From Thiobacillus denitrificans (GTDB taxonomy: Bacteria; Pseudomonadota; Gammaproteobacteria; Burkholderiales; Thiobacillaceae): a stretch of DNA of 20,553 nucleotides. The stretch spans positions 1-20,553 of the forward strand of contig DDRS01000013.1 of assembly GCA_002343685.1 (NCBI GenBank), read 5' to 3'. A program made the translations under genes and the position numbers. The notes under the pieces are model-generated. The model was not told the DNA's origin and did not search any database. It saw only the letters and a program-made list of their open reading frames with translations. Shown in pieces: positions 20,403 to 20,553 of this stretch (the stretch's first letter is position 1; every line of letters begins with the position of its first letter).

Positions 20403-20553
20403 ATGCTAAGTCCTTCGGCTGGGTTGAACAAGTTTCGGGGTTTGCGGGGGTCAGTGCTCGCACGCGAGCCGCGCGCGGCAGACGCCGCGCACGAGCTGCG
20501 TGCTACTTCGGGGAACGGCCAGCGGACGGTGCGCGCCAGCGCAGCGGTAGCAA
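20403..20553 (+). CDS. Possible start of an unidentified gene, cut by the window edge
   Basis: ATG 20403, about ten bases after a GGGGAGG sequence, opens a frame that stays open to the window end (50 codons, beginning MLSPSAGLNKFRGLRGS). Composition is Arg/Ala-rich and I recognise no family. The DNA is very GC-rich and full of inverted repeats (20456-20469 and 20473-20490), so an open frame here is weak evidence; structured noncoding DNA or a mobile-element end are alternatives. Confidence 0.2.
   Translation, partial: MLSPSAGLNKFRGLRGSVLAREPRAADAAHELRATSGNGQRTVRASAAVA

Noticed and set aside
20210..20431. Short frames on both strands between dsrA and the right edge
   Set aside because: They overlap each other and the palindromes, have no ribosome site of note and no recognisable motif.
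1..20553. tRNA, rRNA, CRISPR array or complete insertion sequence
   Set aside because: I saw no cloverleaf with CCA-type acceptor, no spaced direct repeats and no transposase anywhere in the window; this is by eye and a covariance-model search would settle it.

Overview
The window looks like part of a betaproteobacterial chromosome (Burkholderiales-like). This is inferred from a GC-rich core, a soluble NAD-linked Fds-type formate dehydrogenase, an AcoR-type sigma-54 activator, and a bacterial tetrahydromethanopterin (H4MPT) gene set with an archaeal-type flavoprotein of the kind known from Paraburkholderia. Genus cannot be read from the sequence. Base composition is mosaic: about 1-4500 is visibly AT-richer, 4600-18540 is GC-rich, dsrA is intermediate, and its upstream region (about 20040-20300) is AT-rich again.

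Layout. (1) 27-1775: permease and ATPase of a NitT/TauT-type ABC importer; the binding protein is probably just outside the left edge. A terminator-like hairpin follows. (2) 2017-4177: an amidohydrolase-fold protein that has lost its metal ligands, a GNAT acetyltransferase and a TauE/SafE permease. (3) 4178-4609: a noncoding region ending in a near-perfect -24/-12 promoter. (4) 4610-11046: fdsG-fdsB-fdsA-fdhD-fdsD-folK, mostly with ATGA overlaps. (5) Minus strand 12546-11094: a SCO1/SenC protein followed by folE2. (6) 12844-18545: a sigma-54 activator followed by a PTPS/QueD homologue, a DmrB/AfpA-type flavoprotein, a DUF6513 dihydropteroate-synthase-like protein, a DUF447 protein and MfnB. 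(7) A 22-codon reading frame that looks like a cut-off gene start. (8) dsrA on the minus strand, convergent and without dsrB next to it. (9) 19977-20553: regulatory and structured sequence, possibly with the start of another gene at the edge.

How it may work together. FolE2 (GTP cyclohydrolase IB), a PTPS with the CExxHGH motif (able in known relatives to make 6-hydroxymethyl-dihydropterin directly), FolK and the DHPS-like DUF6513 protein form an almost complete pterin branch. MfnB starts the methanofuran branch, and the flavoprotein fits the final reduction to H4MPT. H4MPT/methanofuran-linked formaldehyde oxidation ends in formate, which the Fds enzyme oxidises to CO2 with NAD+. The core enzymes fae, mtdB, mch, fhcABCD and the RFA-P synthase are not here.

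The main new reading is that all three transcription units of this module have a -24/-12 (sigma-54) promoter: 4541-4556 for fds-folK, 12802-12817 for the activator and pterin operon, and 12591-12576 (minus strand) for sco1-folE2. Candidate activator sites sharing an ACA-N3-TGT core lie about 100 bp upstream. The encoded activator is therefore the natural candidate for a single switch controlling formate oxidation and C1-cofactor synthesis. The second notable feature is the solitary dsrA next to a broken operon end.
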